Shown here: one piece after another, positions 25,133 through 33,562 of the stretch | Layout of the letters: every line of letters begins with the position of its first letter | How positions within the stretch are numbered: the stretch's first letter is position 1 | Assembly (NCBI RefSeq): GCF_900176365.1 | Contig: NZ_FWXY01000033.1 | Location: 1-38,105 of the forward strand | DNA length: 38,105 bases | Reading direction: 5' to 3' | Source: Desulfocicer vacuolatum DSM 3385 | GTDB taxonomy: Bacteria > Desulfobacterota > Desulfobacteria > Desulfobacterales > Desulfobacteraceae | Position numbers and translations under genes: made by a program | Notes under the pieces: generated by a model | What the model was told of the DNA's origin: nothing | What the model saw: only the letters and a program-made list of their open reading frames with translations | The model's database searches: none

Positions 25133-26727
25133 ATGGCTAACAGTAAAATATCAGGATTTTTTTCCTACGAACTTGACGCCAAGGCAGAGGAAAATCCAGA
25201 ATTTGAGATTTTAACCTTTGAAAATGGCATCTATGCCGATGAAGTGCTCAGTTACGAGACCATCGTCACCAATAGGCGTAAGCTCGCTGAAAAATTAAGG
25301 GATTCCGGGTTCGCCAAGGGGGATGTTCTGGCATTGTTCATGAGAAATCACCCGGAATTTGTTTATTCCCTCTACGCGACCAATGTGATCGGTGCGGTGT
25401 TGCTGCCCATTGATCCCAGGACAAAAGGAGAAAGACTTGAATTTGTACTGAGAGATTCAAAAGCACGCGGGGTTATTTTTACCAGTGAATTTAAAGAGGA
25501 TTTTCTTCCGATTTTGAACCTCCTTCCTGAAATCGAAATCATTGGCGTGGCCTCCAAGGAAGGCATGGAAAAAGCAACGGATCTTCCGGATCTGGAAGAT
25601 GTCTGGAGTGCATCAAAAGCCCCTGTGCCGAAGGATAGATGCGAAGACCTGAATGCGCCCATGGAAATCATCTACACTTCTGGTACAACAGGGGATCCCA
25701 AAGGCGTTGTCCTTAAAAACAGTCGTCTTGCACCTTTTGGCATGCTGGCCAAAGGGGTGTTTCAATACAATGAAACCGACAAATTGTACACCGGTCTCTC
25801 ACTGACCCACGGCAATGCCCAGGCGGTTACCATGGTTCCTGCCCTCTACCTGGGTATCCCTGCGGTGATCAGCGCGAAATTTACCAAAAGCCGGATCTGG
25901 GACATTTGCCGGAATTACGGATGCACAAGCTTTTCTCTGCTGGGGGGGATGATGATGGGAATCTTCAGTGAGCCCGAAAAGAGTGACGATGCTGACAACC
26001 CGGTTCGCTTGATTATCAGTGCCGGAACTCCGCTTTCCGTGTGGAAGTCCTTTGAAAAACGGTTTGGCGTCTTTATTCATGAGTGGTACGGCGCAGTGGA
26101 GGGCGGGTTTGCCCATAGGCCACCAGGAGTCGGGCCCGTCGGTTCTTTTGGAAAACCGCTGGACGGGGTCATGGAGATGAAAGTGGTAAAAGATGACGAC
26201 AGCGAATGCAAGTCATTTGAAATTGGCGAAATCGTCTGTCGTGCCATTGGGCAGAAAACGGAAGTCCGTTATTTTGGCAAGGAGGATGCCTCGGAAAAGA
26301 AAACAAGGGGAGGATGGCTCAGATCTGGAGACATGGGGCATCGGGATGAGAACGGATGGTTCTTTTTTGACTTTCGAAAAGGCGGTGGTCTTCGCCGGGC
26401 GGGGGATTTTATTCAGCCCAACCATGTGGAAGCCGCATTTGCCAAATATGAAGAGATAACAGATGTCTGTGTTTACGGTATTCCTGCAGCATCAGGTGCT
26501 CCGGGTGAAGTGATCTGGTATCCGCCGTTGTATTGACGGAAGGTACAACACTTGATGTTCGCAGCCTCTACGCACATTGCAGAGAACTACTGGATGGTAA
26601 CAGTATTCCCTCTTATCTCCAGGTTGTTGATGCCATTCCCAAGACGGCATCGGAAAAAAACCTGGATCGATTTCTCAAGGATGATTTCAGTATAGATGCG
26701 GATAACGTCTATGGGTTTGGCAAGTAA
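25133..26727 (+). pseudogene. Acyl-CoA ligase (CaiC-like) with a frameshift near its C-terminus
   Basis: An AMP-forming acyl-CoA ligase of about 531 residues when both frames are joined. The first frame (25133-26536) has the canonical phosphate loop IIYTSGTTGDPKGVV, EWYGAVEG, RSGDMGHRDENGWFFF and RRAGDFIQPNHVE. At about 26509 it leaves the family pattern and stops at 26534. The -1 frame continues correctly with SDLVSAVVLTEGTTLDVRS and reaches IPKTASEKNLDRF, which contains the catalytic lysine region, ending at 26727. The total length is one base short of a multiple of three, so a single base seems lost in GGTGAAGTGATC. It may be a true mutation or a sequencing error; neighbouring genes are intact. 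AGGAGCAGG precedes the ATG. Confidence 0.8.
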
Positions 26728-26779
26728 TTGGGGATTTAAGGTGCTTTATTGACAAGAACTGAGACAGGCACGCTTTAAA

Positions 26780-26818
26780 CCGTTCATTTGATCCGTTCAA
26801 TTAATTCATTTGAACCGT
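26780..26818. repeat. CCGTTCA direct repeats with an inverted copy upstream of the DUF2148 genes
   Basis: CCGTTCA occurs at 26780-26786 and 26793-26799, 13 bp apart, followed by TTTGAACCG near 26809-26817, which is an approximate inverted partner. They lie in the 148-base gap between the ligase and the first DUF2148 gene. They could be an operator or part of an mRNA structure. Confidence 0.35.
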
Positions 26819-26875
26819 CCAAATCACATCGTACGTTTGACTTTTTTATTTGAATCGATAAAAGGAAAAAATATC

Positions 26876-27673
26876 ATGAAAAAATATGTTGAAGATCTCG
26901 ATTTTCAGGGGGAAGAAAATATCAGTGACTGGACACCGTGGTCTCCACAGGACATTCGCCGTAAAAAAGGGGTTCTGGATGCGGCTCGCATGATGGTTAA
27001 TTCCGCCATGACCGCACCGGTGGCAGGAGGGGTGCCACAGCTGGAAGCGGAACTGATTTATGGGCAAAAAGAGATAGAAGCCCTTGCCAGGCGAGTAGAG
27101 GAACTGGCCCATAGCAATAAGGCTTGGAAAGAGGCGTATCTGTATGAAGCGGTGATGGTTCGAGATTCGGATGTGGTGATTATGCTTGGCAATACCCGCT
27201 GTCATGAAACGCCCCTGGATGCCAATTGCGGCATGTGCGGCGGTACCATGGATTGTGGCTATTTTTATGACAAGGTCGAGCACAAATATGGCATTGTCGA
27301 TACCACGAATAGAAAATCTGAGACCCCGATCAAAGGACCATTGTGCTCGGCACGTGTGGATGATCTCGGTTATGCCATAGGCAGTGCATTGTGGACGGCT
27401 CATACGCTGATGGTGGATGCAAGGCCCTTTGCCAGCATGGGGATGGCCGGGCAAAAATTGGGGTATTGTTCAAATTCCGGCATGGTTGTGGGCGTGCCTG
27501 TGGCAGCGAAACCCAAAAATCCCTATGTGGACGTCAATGTGGATTATCACCTGATTAATATGGACAGGGTGCTGGATAATACACGCAAAGTATATCAAAC
27601 GGCAAGGCTTGTTCGCGGGTTCGACTACCGCAAATGGATACCCAAGCCGACTAATAAAAAAGGGGAGGAGTAA
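26876..27673 (+). CDS. DUF2148-type ferredoxin-domain protein, first of a pair
   Basis: A 265-residue cytoplasmic protein. Cysteines cluster at 109, 118, 121, 127 and 157, with CGMCGGTMDC as the core, suggesting an iron-sulfur cluster. The N-terminal half (ARMMVNSAMTAPVAGGVPQ, then LEAELIYG) aligns with the next gene's KNIVLAIKKAPMITGRTPIE, so the two are paralogues. This layout fits the uncharacterised DUF2148 family. ATG 26876 was chosen because AAAGGAA lies upstream; the longer frame from TTG 26810 has no such site. It ends two bases before the second copy, so translation is coupled. The function is unknown; electron transfer or a redox step on an acyl-CoA is only a guess. Confidence 0.75.
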   Translation: MKKYVEDLDFQGEENISDWTPWSPQDIRRKKGVLDAARMMVNSAMTAPVAGGVPQLEAELIYGQKEIEALARRVEELAHSNKAWKEAYLYEAVMVRDSDVVIMLGNTRCHETPLDANCGMCGGTMDCGYFYDKVEHKYGIVDTTNRKSETPIKGPLCSARVDDLGYAIGSALWTAHTLMVDARPFASMGMAGQKLGYCSNSGMVVGVPVAAKPKNPYVDVNVDYHLINMDRVLDNTRKVYQTARLVRGFDYRKWIPKPTNKKGEE

Positions 27674-27675
27674 AA

Positions 27676-28512
27676 ATGGGTCATTTAATAGGAAACGATT
27701 ACCTCCAGGAACACCTTGTCACCGTTGCTAAAAACATTGTGCTGGCAATTAAAAAAGCTCCTATGATCACGGGGAGAACACCCATAGAGGCAGAAATTAT
27801 CTGGGGCGAAGATATTGTCCCAATTATCGATGTAATTGAACCGGTGGCCAAAGCTGCCAGATATGTCCAGTGGGATTATCAGACCCTGAAAGGGTGTTAC
27901 GATAAAGGCGAACCCCCAGTCATCATCGGCATTGGCGCAAAGGTGGACCGTTCCGATCTTGGATGGAACTGCGGTGCCTGCGGTTTTTCCACATGCAGGG
28001 AGTTTAATAAATATGCCAAAGAGAACAGCGGCGGCGGGCAATTGGGTGGCCCCTGCTGTAATTGGAAACTGCTTGATTTTGGCATTGCCTGTGACTGGGC
28101 CTGCGCGTCTGCATGGCAGTATAAAGTGGACAACCGAATCATGGGATCCGTTGGATTCTCTCTGATGGCATTGAATTATCTGCCCAATTCCAATGTCAAG
28201 CTTGGCCTTGCCCTGGGGCCTGCCCGTGACATGGTCTACTATTCTCGGGAAGAGATGCATAAAAAGTTCACCTACGAAGAAGAAAAAACAGATATGCTCA
28301 AATCCGTACCCACCATGTTCACCTGTTTCCCCGGCAACGGCAACCCCATGTATAAAACCAAAGATGACTGGTGGGCACCGCCTGAGTTTATGGATGTAAA
28401 ATACTCCGAAGCATCCATGGACGCTTACCAGAAAATTGTTTACGAACAGGTTCCGGAAGCGGTGATGAAACACGTCGATAAAATTTCTGCCAGGTATAAA
28501 AAAGAAAAATAA
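27676..28512 (+). CDS. DUF2148-type ferredoxin-domain protein, second of a pair
   Basis: A 278-residue paralogue of the preceding protein. Cysteines 99, 102, 107 and 127/128 follow the pattern C-x2-C-x4-C-x19-C, in NCGACGFSTCREF and GGPCCNW. This resembles the four-cysteine [4Fe-4S] domain found in several electron-transfer proteins (PF04060-like). Further cysteines lie at 139 and 143. A C-terminal region rich in Trp, Tyr and Pro (DDWWAPPEF) has no known match. There is no signal peptide or membrane segment. It starts two bases after the first copy, implying equal expression and perhaps a complex. It precedes an acyl-CoA dehydrogenase gene by 36 bases. Confidence 0.75.
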   Translation: MGHLIGNDYLQEHLVTVAKNIVLAIKKAPMITGRTPIEAEIIWGEDIVPIIDVIEPVAKAARYVQWDYQTLKGCYDKGEPPVIIGIGAKVDRSDLGWNCGACGFSTCREFNKYAKENSGGGQLGGPCCNWKLLDFGIACDWACASAWQYKVDNRIMGSVGFSLMALNYLPNSNVKLGLALGPARDMVYYSREEMHKKFTYEEEKTDMLKSVPTMFTCFPGNGNPMYKTKDDWWAPPEFMDVKYSEASMDAYQKIVYEQVPEAVMKHVDKISARYKKEK

Positions 28513-28548
28513 ATTCCCCACGAATTCACGCTCTCAAAGGAGAAAAAA

Positions 28549-29793
28549 ATGAATTATTTGGAACTCAACATCAACTTGAGCAAAGAAGATATCATGCTTA
28601 AAAAGGCTGCCCATGAATTTGCCAGGGACGTTATGCGCCCTGTCTCCCAGGAGATGGACCGTATGACAGCGGCAGAAGCCGTGGCACCGGGGTCTCCCTT
28701 CTGGGAGTTCAAGAAAAAAGCCTATGAGCTGGATCTGCACACCATCTTGATACCGGATTCCTATGGGGGGATGGGGTTGACACCGCTTCAGTTGCACCTG
28801 GTTATTGAGGAGTTGGCCTGGGGAAGCGTCGGACTGACCATTGACCTTGTCGTGGCAGCTTTTCCTGCCTACCTGGCATCCATGGTCCCAGACGATGAGA
28901 TCGTTGAAAATATTATTAAACCGTTTTGCGATTGTCGGGATGGCAAAATTGCCGGATGCTGGGCCATTACCGAACCCATGCATGGCTCAGACACCCTTTT
29001 GCCCAACTATCCGAGTTTCAGAAATCCAGACATCCCTGCAGACTGTATCGCAACCCCGGATGGCGATCATTATGTGATCAATGGCCAGAAAGCTGCCTGG
29101 GTTTCGGGGGCACCCTATGCCTCCCATGCGGCCTTGTTTTGTCAGATTGATCCCTCCATGGGTCATGCCGGCGGCGGAATCATCATTGTGCCCTTAGATC
29201 TTCCCGGGGTTAAAAGAGGGGCACCTTTGGAGAAACTGGGCCAACGGGATGATCCCCAGGGCGAGCTCTATTTTGATAACGTTCGTGCCCCGGCAAACTA
29301 TCTGGTTGCCGGTCCTGAAGCCTACGAAGTCATGCTGGAAATCGTATTGTCCGCCACCACCGTATTGATGGGGACATGTGCAACAGGTATTGGTCGAGCC
29401 GCATTTGACGAGGCCTTGGAATATGCCAAAAACAGGGTTCAATGCGGTAAAGCGTTAATTGAGCATCAGGATGTGCAAAAGAAATTGTTTCAAATGTTCA
29501 GCAAGGTTGAAATGACCCGTCAACTCACCCGGTCTGTGCTTGAATACAATCAGAATACATCGACACCTGCAGAAGAGTACTCCGTTATTGGCAAGGTCTT
29601 TGGATGCCAATATGCCTTTGAAATAACCAATGATGCAGTTCAGATATTTGGGGGTAATGGATTGACCAAAGAGTATATTGTGGAAAAGCTGTTCAGAGAT
29701 GCCCGGGCCATGCTGATTGAAGATGGGTCCAATGATGTGTTGGCCATCGCTGCAGGACACAAGGTGATCCATAATTATCCCAGGCAGGATTAA
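28549..29793 (+). CDS. Acyl-CoA dehydrogenase
   Basis: A 414-residue acyl-CoA dehydrogenase. The beta-domain motif is AITEPMHGSDTL, followed by an insert of about 25 residues (LLPNYPSFRNPDIPADCIAT) before the HYVINGQKAAWVSGAP strand. The C-terminal motif is QIFGGNGLTKEYIVEKLFRD, and the catalytic loop reads LIEDGSNDV, keeping the Glu. It should oxidise the CoA ester made by the upstream ligase. AAAGGAG precedes the ATG. It lies between the DUF2148 pair and an SCPx-like thiolase in a tight gene row. The insert and altered loops suggest a non-standard, perhaps bulky, substrate. Confidence 0.88.
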   Translation: MNYLELNINLSKEDIMLKKAAHEFARDVMRPVSQEMDRMTAAEAVAPGSPFWEFKKKAYELDLHTILIPDSYGGMGLTPLQLHLVIEELAWGSVGLTIDLVVAAFPAYLASMVPDDEIVENIIKPFCDCRDGKIAGCWAITEPMHGSDTLLPNYPSFRNPDIPADCIATPDGDHYVINGQKAAWVSGAPYASHAALFCQIDPSMGHAGGGIIIVPLDLPGVKRGAPLEKLGQRDDPQGELYFDNVRAPANYLVAGPEAYEVMLEIVLSATTVLMGTCATGIGRAAFDEALEYAKNRVQCGKALIEHQDVQKKLFQMFSKVEMTRQLTRSVLEYNQNTSTPAEEYSVIGKVFGCQYAFEITNDAVQIFGGNGLTKEYIVEKLFRDARAMLIEDGSNDVLAIAAGHKVIHNYPRQD

Positions 29794-29822
29794 ACAACAC
29801 CACCAATAAAAAGGAAAGAAAA

Positions 29823-31061
29823 ATGTCCAATGTATATATCGTAGGGCTTGGAATGATTCGGTTTAACAAATACCCGGACAGAGGGGTAAGGGATATGGCC
29901 CACGAGGTCACTCGTCTGGCCCTTGAAGATGCCGGACTTGATGCCAAAGCACTTGAAGCCGCCTTTTTTTCAAATACCTTTTGGGGGATGTTTGCCGATC
30001 AGCACTCGATTAAGGGGCAGGTGGTTTTGAGATCCATGGGGATTGACAGCATCCCGGTCACCAACGTGGAAAATGCCTGTGCCGGAGCCTCCACAGCCCT
30101 TCACCTGGCCTATACCGGCATCAAGGCCGAGATGTATGATGTGGCCCTGGTTCTGGGATCTGAAAAAATAACGGATAAGAATAAAGCCAAATCCCTTGGT
30201 GCCTATGCCGCCTGCATGGATGTGAAAAATATTGACAGTCACCTTGAGATGCTGGTGAAGTACAGCAAAGCATTTACCAAAGGGCTTCCCATTGAAGAGA
30301 GTGCCCCCGGAGCTGGCCGTTCGGTCTTTATGGATGCCTATGCCACCTTTGCCCGATGGCACATGAGCACATTCGGATCGACCCGGGAGCAGCTGGGAGT
30401 GATTGCATCGAAAAATCATTTCCACGGCTCTTTGAACCCCAAAGCCCAGTATCAGCAACGGATGACCATCGAACAGGTATTGGCAGATGCGCCGGTTACT
30501 TATCCTCTGACCCGCTCCATGTGCGCGCCTGTGGGTGACGGGGCTGCGGCTGCCATTGTCTGTTCCGAAAGATATTTAAAGAAACTTGCCAACGTACGCC
30601 CGGTGAAAATCCTTGCCTCCATCATGGGCTCAGGAGCTGAGAGATCGTTTGACGGAATCGATATTGGAGAACGGCTGGTCAAACAAGCCTATGACAAGGC
30701 GGGGGTCGGGCCGCATGATATCAGTCTTGCAGAGCTGCATGATGCCACCGCCTACGGAGAACTGCACCAGGTTGAAGCCATGGGGTTCTGTCCCGTTGGA
30801 GAAGGCGGAATTTATGCGGAATCGGGAGCCACGACCCTTGGCGGCAAACAACCGGTTAATACCAGCGGCGGGCTGGAGTGCCGCGGTCATCCCATTGGGG
30901 CGTCAGGCCTGGCTCAGATCTACGAACTGGGTACCCAGCTCCGCGGAGGGGCCAGGAAACGTCAGGTTGAAAACGCACGTCTCGGACTGGCTGAAAACGG
31001 TGGGGGAAATATTGGCGTGGAAGAGGCTTCCATGTGTATCCACATTTTGGAAAAAGTGTAA
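29823..31061 (+). CDS. SCPx-like thiolase (lipid-transfer-protein/thiolase family)
   Basis: A 412-residue thiolase-fold protein of the SCPx branch. The nucleophile is Cys86 in NVENACAGASTALH. HDATAYGELHQVEAMG and SGGLECRGHPIGASG (active-site His) are intact. The C-terminal loop is ENGGGNIGVEEA instead of CAGGG, usual in this branch. Related enzymes cleave branched or sterol-side-chain 3-ketoacyl-CoAs. The gene lacks a DUF35 partner, which accompanies retro-aldolase members, so ordinary thiolysis is more likely. It follows the dehydrogenase by 29 bases with AAAGGAAAG before the ATG. An SCP2 gene heads the same operon. Confidence 0.87.
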   Translation: MSNVYIVGLGMIRFNKYPDRGVRDMAHEVTRLALEDAGLDAKALEAAFFSNTFWGMFADQHSIKGQVVLRSMGIDSIPVTNVENACAGASTALHLAYTGIKAEMYDVALVLGSEKITDKNKAKSLGAYAACMDVKNIDSHLEMLVKYSKAFTKGLPIEESAPGAGRSVFMDAYATFARWHMSTFGSTREQLGVIASKNHFHGSLNPKAQYQQRMTIEQVLADAPVTYPLTRSMCAPVGDGAAAAIVCSERYLKKLANVRPVKILASIMGSGAERSFDGIDIGERLVKQAYDKAGVGPHDISLAELHDATAYGELHQVEAMGFCPVGEGGIYAESGATTLGGKQPVNTSGGLECRGHPIGASGLAQIYELGTQLRGGARKRQVENARLGLAENGGGNIGVEEASMCIHILEKV

Positions 31062-31123
31062 GAGATCAAGGTAAATAAACGAATTTAGAAGAGAATCATA
31101 GGAGCGGTGGAACAGGGGAGAGG

Positions 31124-31142
31124 TATCTGTTTGCAACAGATA
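31124..31142. promoter_or_regulatory. Palindrome TATCTGTT-TGC-AACAGATA
   Basis: Perfect 8-bp arms with a 3-base centre in the 142-base gap between thiolase and SDR genes. It could be an operator for a promoter internal to the operon, or a short mRNA hairpin. No sigma-54 motif is beside it. Confidence 0.4.
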
Positions 31143-31203
31143 ACAATATATCTTTCCCCATCGCTTTTAGAAAAGAAACATCCAATGAGAGGGAGAATGT
31201 GAA

Positions 31204-31983
31204 ATGAAAGATCGTAATAATATTTTTATCACTGGAGCTGCCTCGGGAATCGGGCGTGAAACGGCTCTTCTTTTCGCCGCAAACGGCTGGTATGTCGGTA
31301 TTGTTGATATGAACAGCGAAGGCCTTGGGACACTGGAGGCTGAAATTGGTAAAGAAAACTGTTTTTCAAGAACAATGGATGTAACAGATCCGGTGGGTTA
31401 TCAAAAAACAGTGGATGCATTTGCCGAGAAAACCAATGGAACAATGGATATTTTGTTCAATAATGCCGGAATCCTGAGAATGGGACTCAATGAGACCATC
31501 GATTTGGAACAACAGCACCTTACGATTGATATCAATATAAAAGGCATTCTCAACGGCATCCACGCTTCCCTGCCGTTGTTAAAAAAGACCATCGGTGCCC
31601 GGATTATTTCCATGTGTTCCACATCCTCGGTCTATGGCATGCCAGAACTTGCGGTCTATTCTGCCAGCAAACATGCTGTGGGTGCTTTGACCGAGGCATT
31701 TGATCTTGAATTTCAACAATACGGTATCCGGGTCTGCGACATCAAAGCGCCCTATATTGCCACGCCAATGGTAAACCAAGCGGATCAATTAGCCCATAGT
31801 GTTGTTTCAACGGGTGTTAATCTCAAACCGGAACAGATAGCGGCTCTGGTGTGGAAAGCGGCCCACGGCAATAAACTGCATTGGAAAATTCACTATTTGA
31901 CCCATGTCTTGTATTTTTTATTTGGGTTGCTGCCGTTTCTCAAACGGCCGGTGATTAAGCACCTGTGTCTGTCGAAAAATTAA
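31204..31983 (+). CDS. Short-chain dehydrogenase/reductase (SDR family)
   Basis: A 259-residue classical SDR with TGAASGIG (10-17), Asp36 after beta-2 (NAD preference), NNAG (86-89), Tyr152 and Lys156 (YSASK) and Ser139-Ser142 near the catalytic serine. The C-terminus is unusually hydrophobic (HVLYFLFGLLPFLKRPVI), which could associate with the membrane. It may act as 3-hydroxyacyl-CoA or alcohol dehydrogenase in this operon, which lacks a FadJ-like gene. GGGAGAATGTGAA precedes the ATG. It is directly followed by the FadL-type gene. Confidence 0.86.
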   Translation: MKDRNNIFITGAASGIGRETALLFAANGWYVGIVDMNSEGLGTLEAEIGKENCFSRTMDVTDPVGYQKTVDAFAEKTNGTMDILFNNAGILRMGLNETIDLEQQHLTIDINIKGILNGIHASLPLLKKTIGARIISMCSTSSVYGMPELAVYSASKHAVGALTEAFDLEFQQYGIRVCDIKAPYIATPMVNQADQLAHSVVSTGVNLKPEQIAALVWKAAHGNKLHWKIHYLTHVLYFLFGLLPFLKRPVIKHLCLSKN

Positions 31984-31995
31984 ATGGAGATATCG

Positions 31996-33324
31996 ATGAA
32001 AAAAAATATACCCCTGTTGCTGGTCTCTTTCTTGCTTGTTTTTCTGAATTTTTATGGAGTGTCTCGTGCCTCTTACGGATATTTTCTTCATGGAGCCGGA
32101 GCTGTGAATGATTCTCTGGGAGGCGCAGCAACGGCTGGTAATAAACAGGATTTGCTGGGTAGTCTTTATCGAAATCCGGCAAATGCAACTCTTTTTGAGG
32201 GCAGAATCGCTTCTGTGAGTGTGGGAGCCGTTTTTCCTGATGCAACCATAAACAGTTCCGTCAGTGCCCTGGGTATGACTGGATCAAGTGATTCAACCGT
32301 GGATGTCATTCCCCTCAGCAACCTGGGCGTGGTGTTCAACGATAAAACCCGTCCCATGGCCTATTACTTTGCCATCATCGGAGAAGCTGGGCTCCATCTT
32401 GACCTGCCCCAAAGCTTTTCCAATCCTATTTGCGTATCCCAGGCGGGTAAATCCGATAATCCTTATGGAGGTGCTTTCGGCGGTTTCGGCGCCATTGAAA
32501 CCCAGATGGAAGTAGTTCGGATCCCCTTCGGGGCATCTTACCAGATAGACAATAAGTGGGCCCTGGGATTTTCAGTGGGGCCGTCGGTGGCGCGCCTGAA
32601 ATTTTCCCCTGCCGCATTTGCTGCGCCGGATGATGCCAATGGCGATGGTATTTACACTTATCCCACGGGTGTTGATCATGAACTTGCCTTTGGGGTCGGC
32701 TTCCAGGCAGGTGTCCGCTGTCAAGCAACAGATAAACTGGGAATCGGTTTTACCTTTACCAGCCCCACCTGGTTTAACGATTTCAAATGGGATGTCACGG
32801 ATGAAAACGGTAACAGTAGGACTGTCTCACACCATGTTGACCGTCCCCTTACCCTGCATCTGGGCTTAAGCTATCAAGCGACACCAGGGACGATTTTTGT
32901 GATGGACTGTTCCTGGATCAACTATAGTGGCACCAAGGGATTTGATGAAATCGGCTTTGATTCCAACGGCTCCCTCAAGGGGCTGGGGTGGGATGATCAG
33001 TGGACGGTTGCCCTGGGAGTCCAGCATGATATCCTTGTAAATTGGACGATTCGGGCCGGTTACAACTACGGCACCAATCCCATTGATGATGATATCACCT
33101 TTCATAATGTGGGAAACCCGTTGCACAACGAACACCATCTCTCTTGTGGTTTATCCTGGAAAGTGACGGAACAAATGAGCATTGATTTGGGCTATACCCA
33201 TGCATTTGAGACGTCTCAATCTGGATCGTGGTATGATGCGACCAACCAGGCAGTTCCGGGAACAGAGATTGAATCCTCATTGGTGTATGATCAGGTTGCC
33301 GTTGGCCTTACGTTTTTGTTTTAG
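31996..33324 (+). CDS. FadL/OmpP1-family outer-membrane channel
   Basis: A 442-residue exported protein with a signal peptide (about 1-26) and the FadL N-terminal pattern GAGAVNDSLGGAATAG followed by RNPAN. The mature part is a beta-barrel ending in Phe (VAVGLTFLF). FadL-type channels take up long-chain fatty acids, aromatics and other hydrophobic acids across the outer membrane. ATG 31996 was chosen over 31984 because GGAG (31986-31989) lies six bases upstream of it. The SDR gene ends 12 bases earlier. It suggests that the operon's substrate is hydrophobic. Confidence 0.88.
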   Translation: MKKNIPLLLVSFLLVFLNFYGVSRASYGYFLHGAGAVNDSLGGAATAGNKQDLLGSLYRNPANATLFEGRIASVSVGAVFPDATINSSVSALGMTGSSDSTVDVIPLSNLGVVFNDKTRPMAYYFAIIGEAGLHLDLPQSFSNPICVSQAGKSDNPYGGAFGGFGAIETQMEVVRIPFGASYQIDNKWALGFSVGPSVARLKFSPAAFAAPDDANGDGIYTYPTGVDHELAFGVGFQAGVRCQATDKLGIGFTFTSPTWFNDFKWDVTDENGNSRTVSHHVDRPLTLHLGLSYQATPGTIFVMDCSWINYSGTKGFDEIGFDSNGSLKGLGWDDQWTVALGVQHDILVNWTIRAGYNYGTNPIDDDITFHNVGNPLHNEHHLSCGLSWKVTEQMSIDLGYTHAFETSQSGSWYDATNQAVPGTEIESSLVYDQVAVGLTFLF

Positions 33325-33376
33325 TGTAATCCCCATATTAATCGCTTTTTTTACAGGCCGTATTGGTTTAGTGCAT

Positions 33377-33397
33377 AGTCAAGACTAAGATTTAGGG
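33377..33397. repeat. Second copy of the AGTCAAGACT...ATTTAGG motif
   Basis: It matches 17009-17029 apart from one indel and one or two mismatches, and lies 53 bases after the FadL-type gene. TTAGGGTT here pairs with AACCCTAA about 45 bases on. The role is unknown. Confidence 0.4.
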
Positions 33398-33562
33398 TTT
33401 AGCGTGCCAGAGAGTGTTCTCCCATGGCATTATCCAGCATCAATAACCCTAATATTAAGATTTGACGTTGCATTCGCGATTTCATACGCGCATATCCGGC
33501 CAAATAAGGCTTGCAACTTTTAGGTGGCATTCAAACAATATGCTTTTCAAGGAAAAACAGAT

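Noticed and set aside
27685-28521. Long minus-strand open frame opposite the second DUF2148 gene
   Set aside because: It exactly mirrors a clearly coding gene. The translation is rich in His, Phe and Gly with no domain, as expected for antisense of a real gene.
33423-33440. Possible sigma-54 promoter (TGGCATTATCCAGCAT) before the 567-aa dehydrogenase-like gene
   Set aside because: The spacing between the GG and GC elements is one base short and the -12 half does not match TTGCW.
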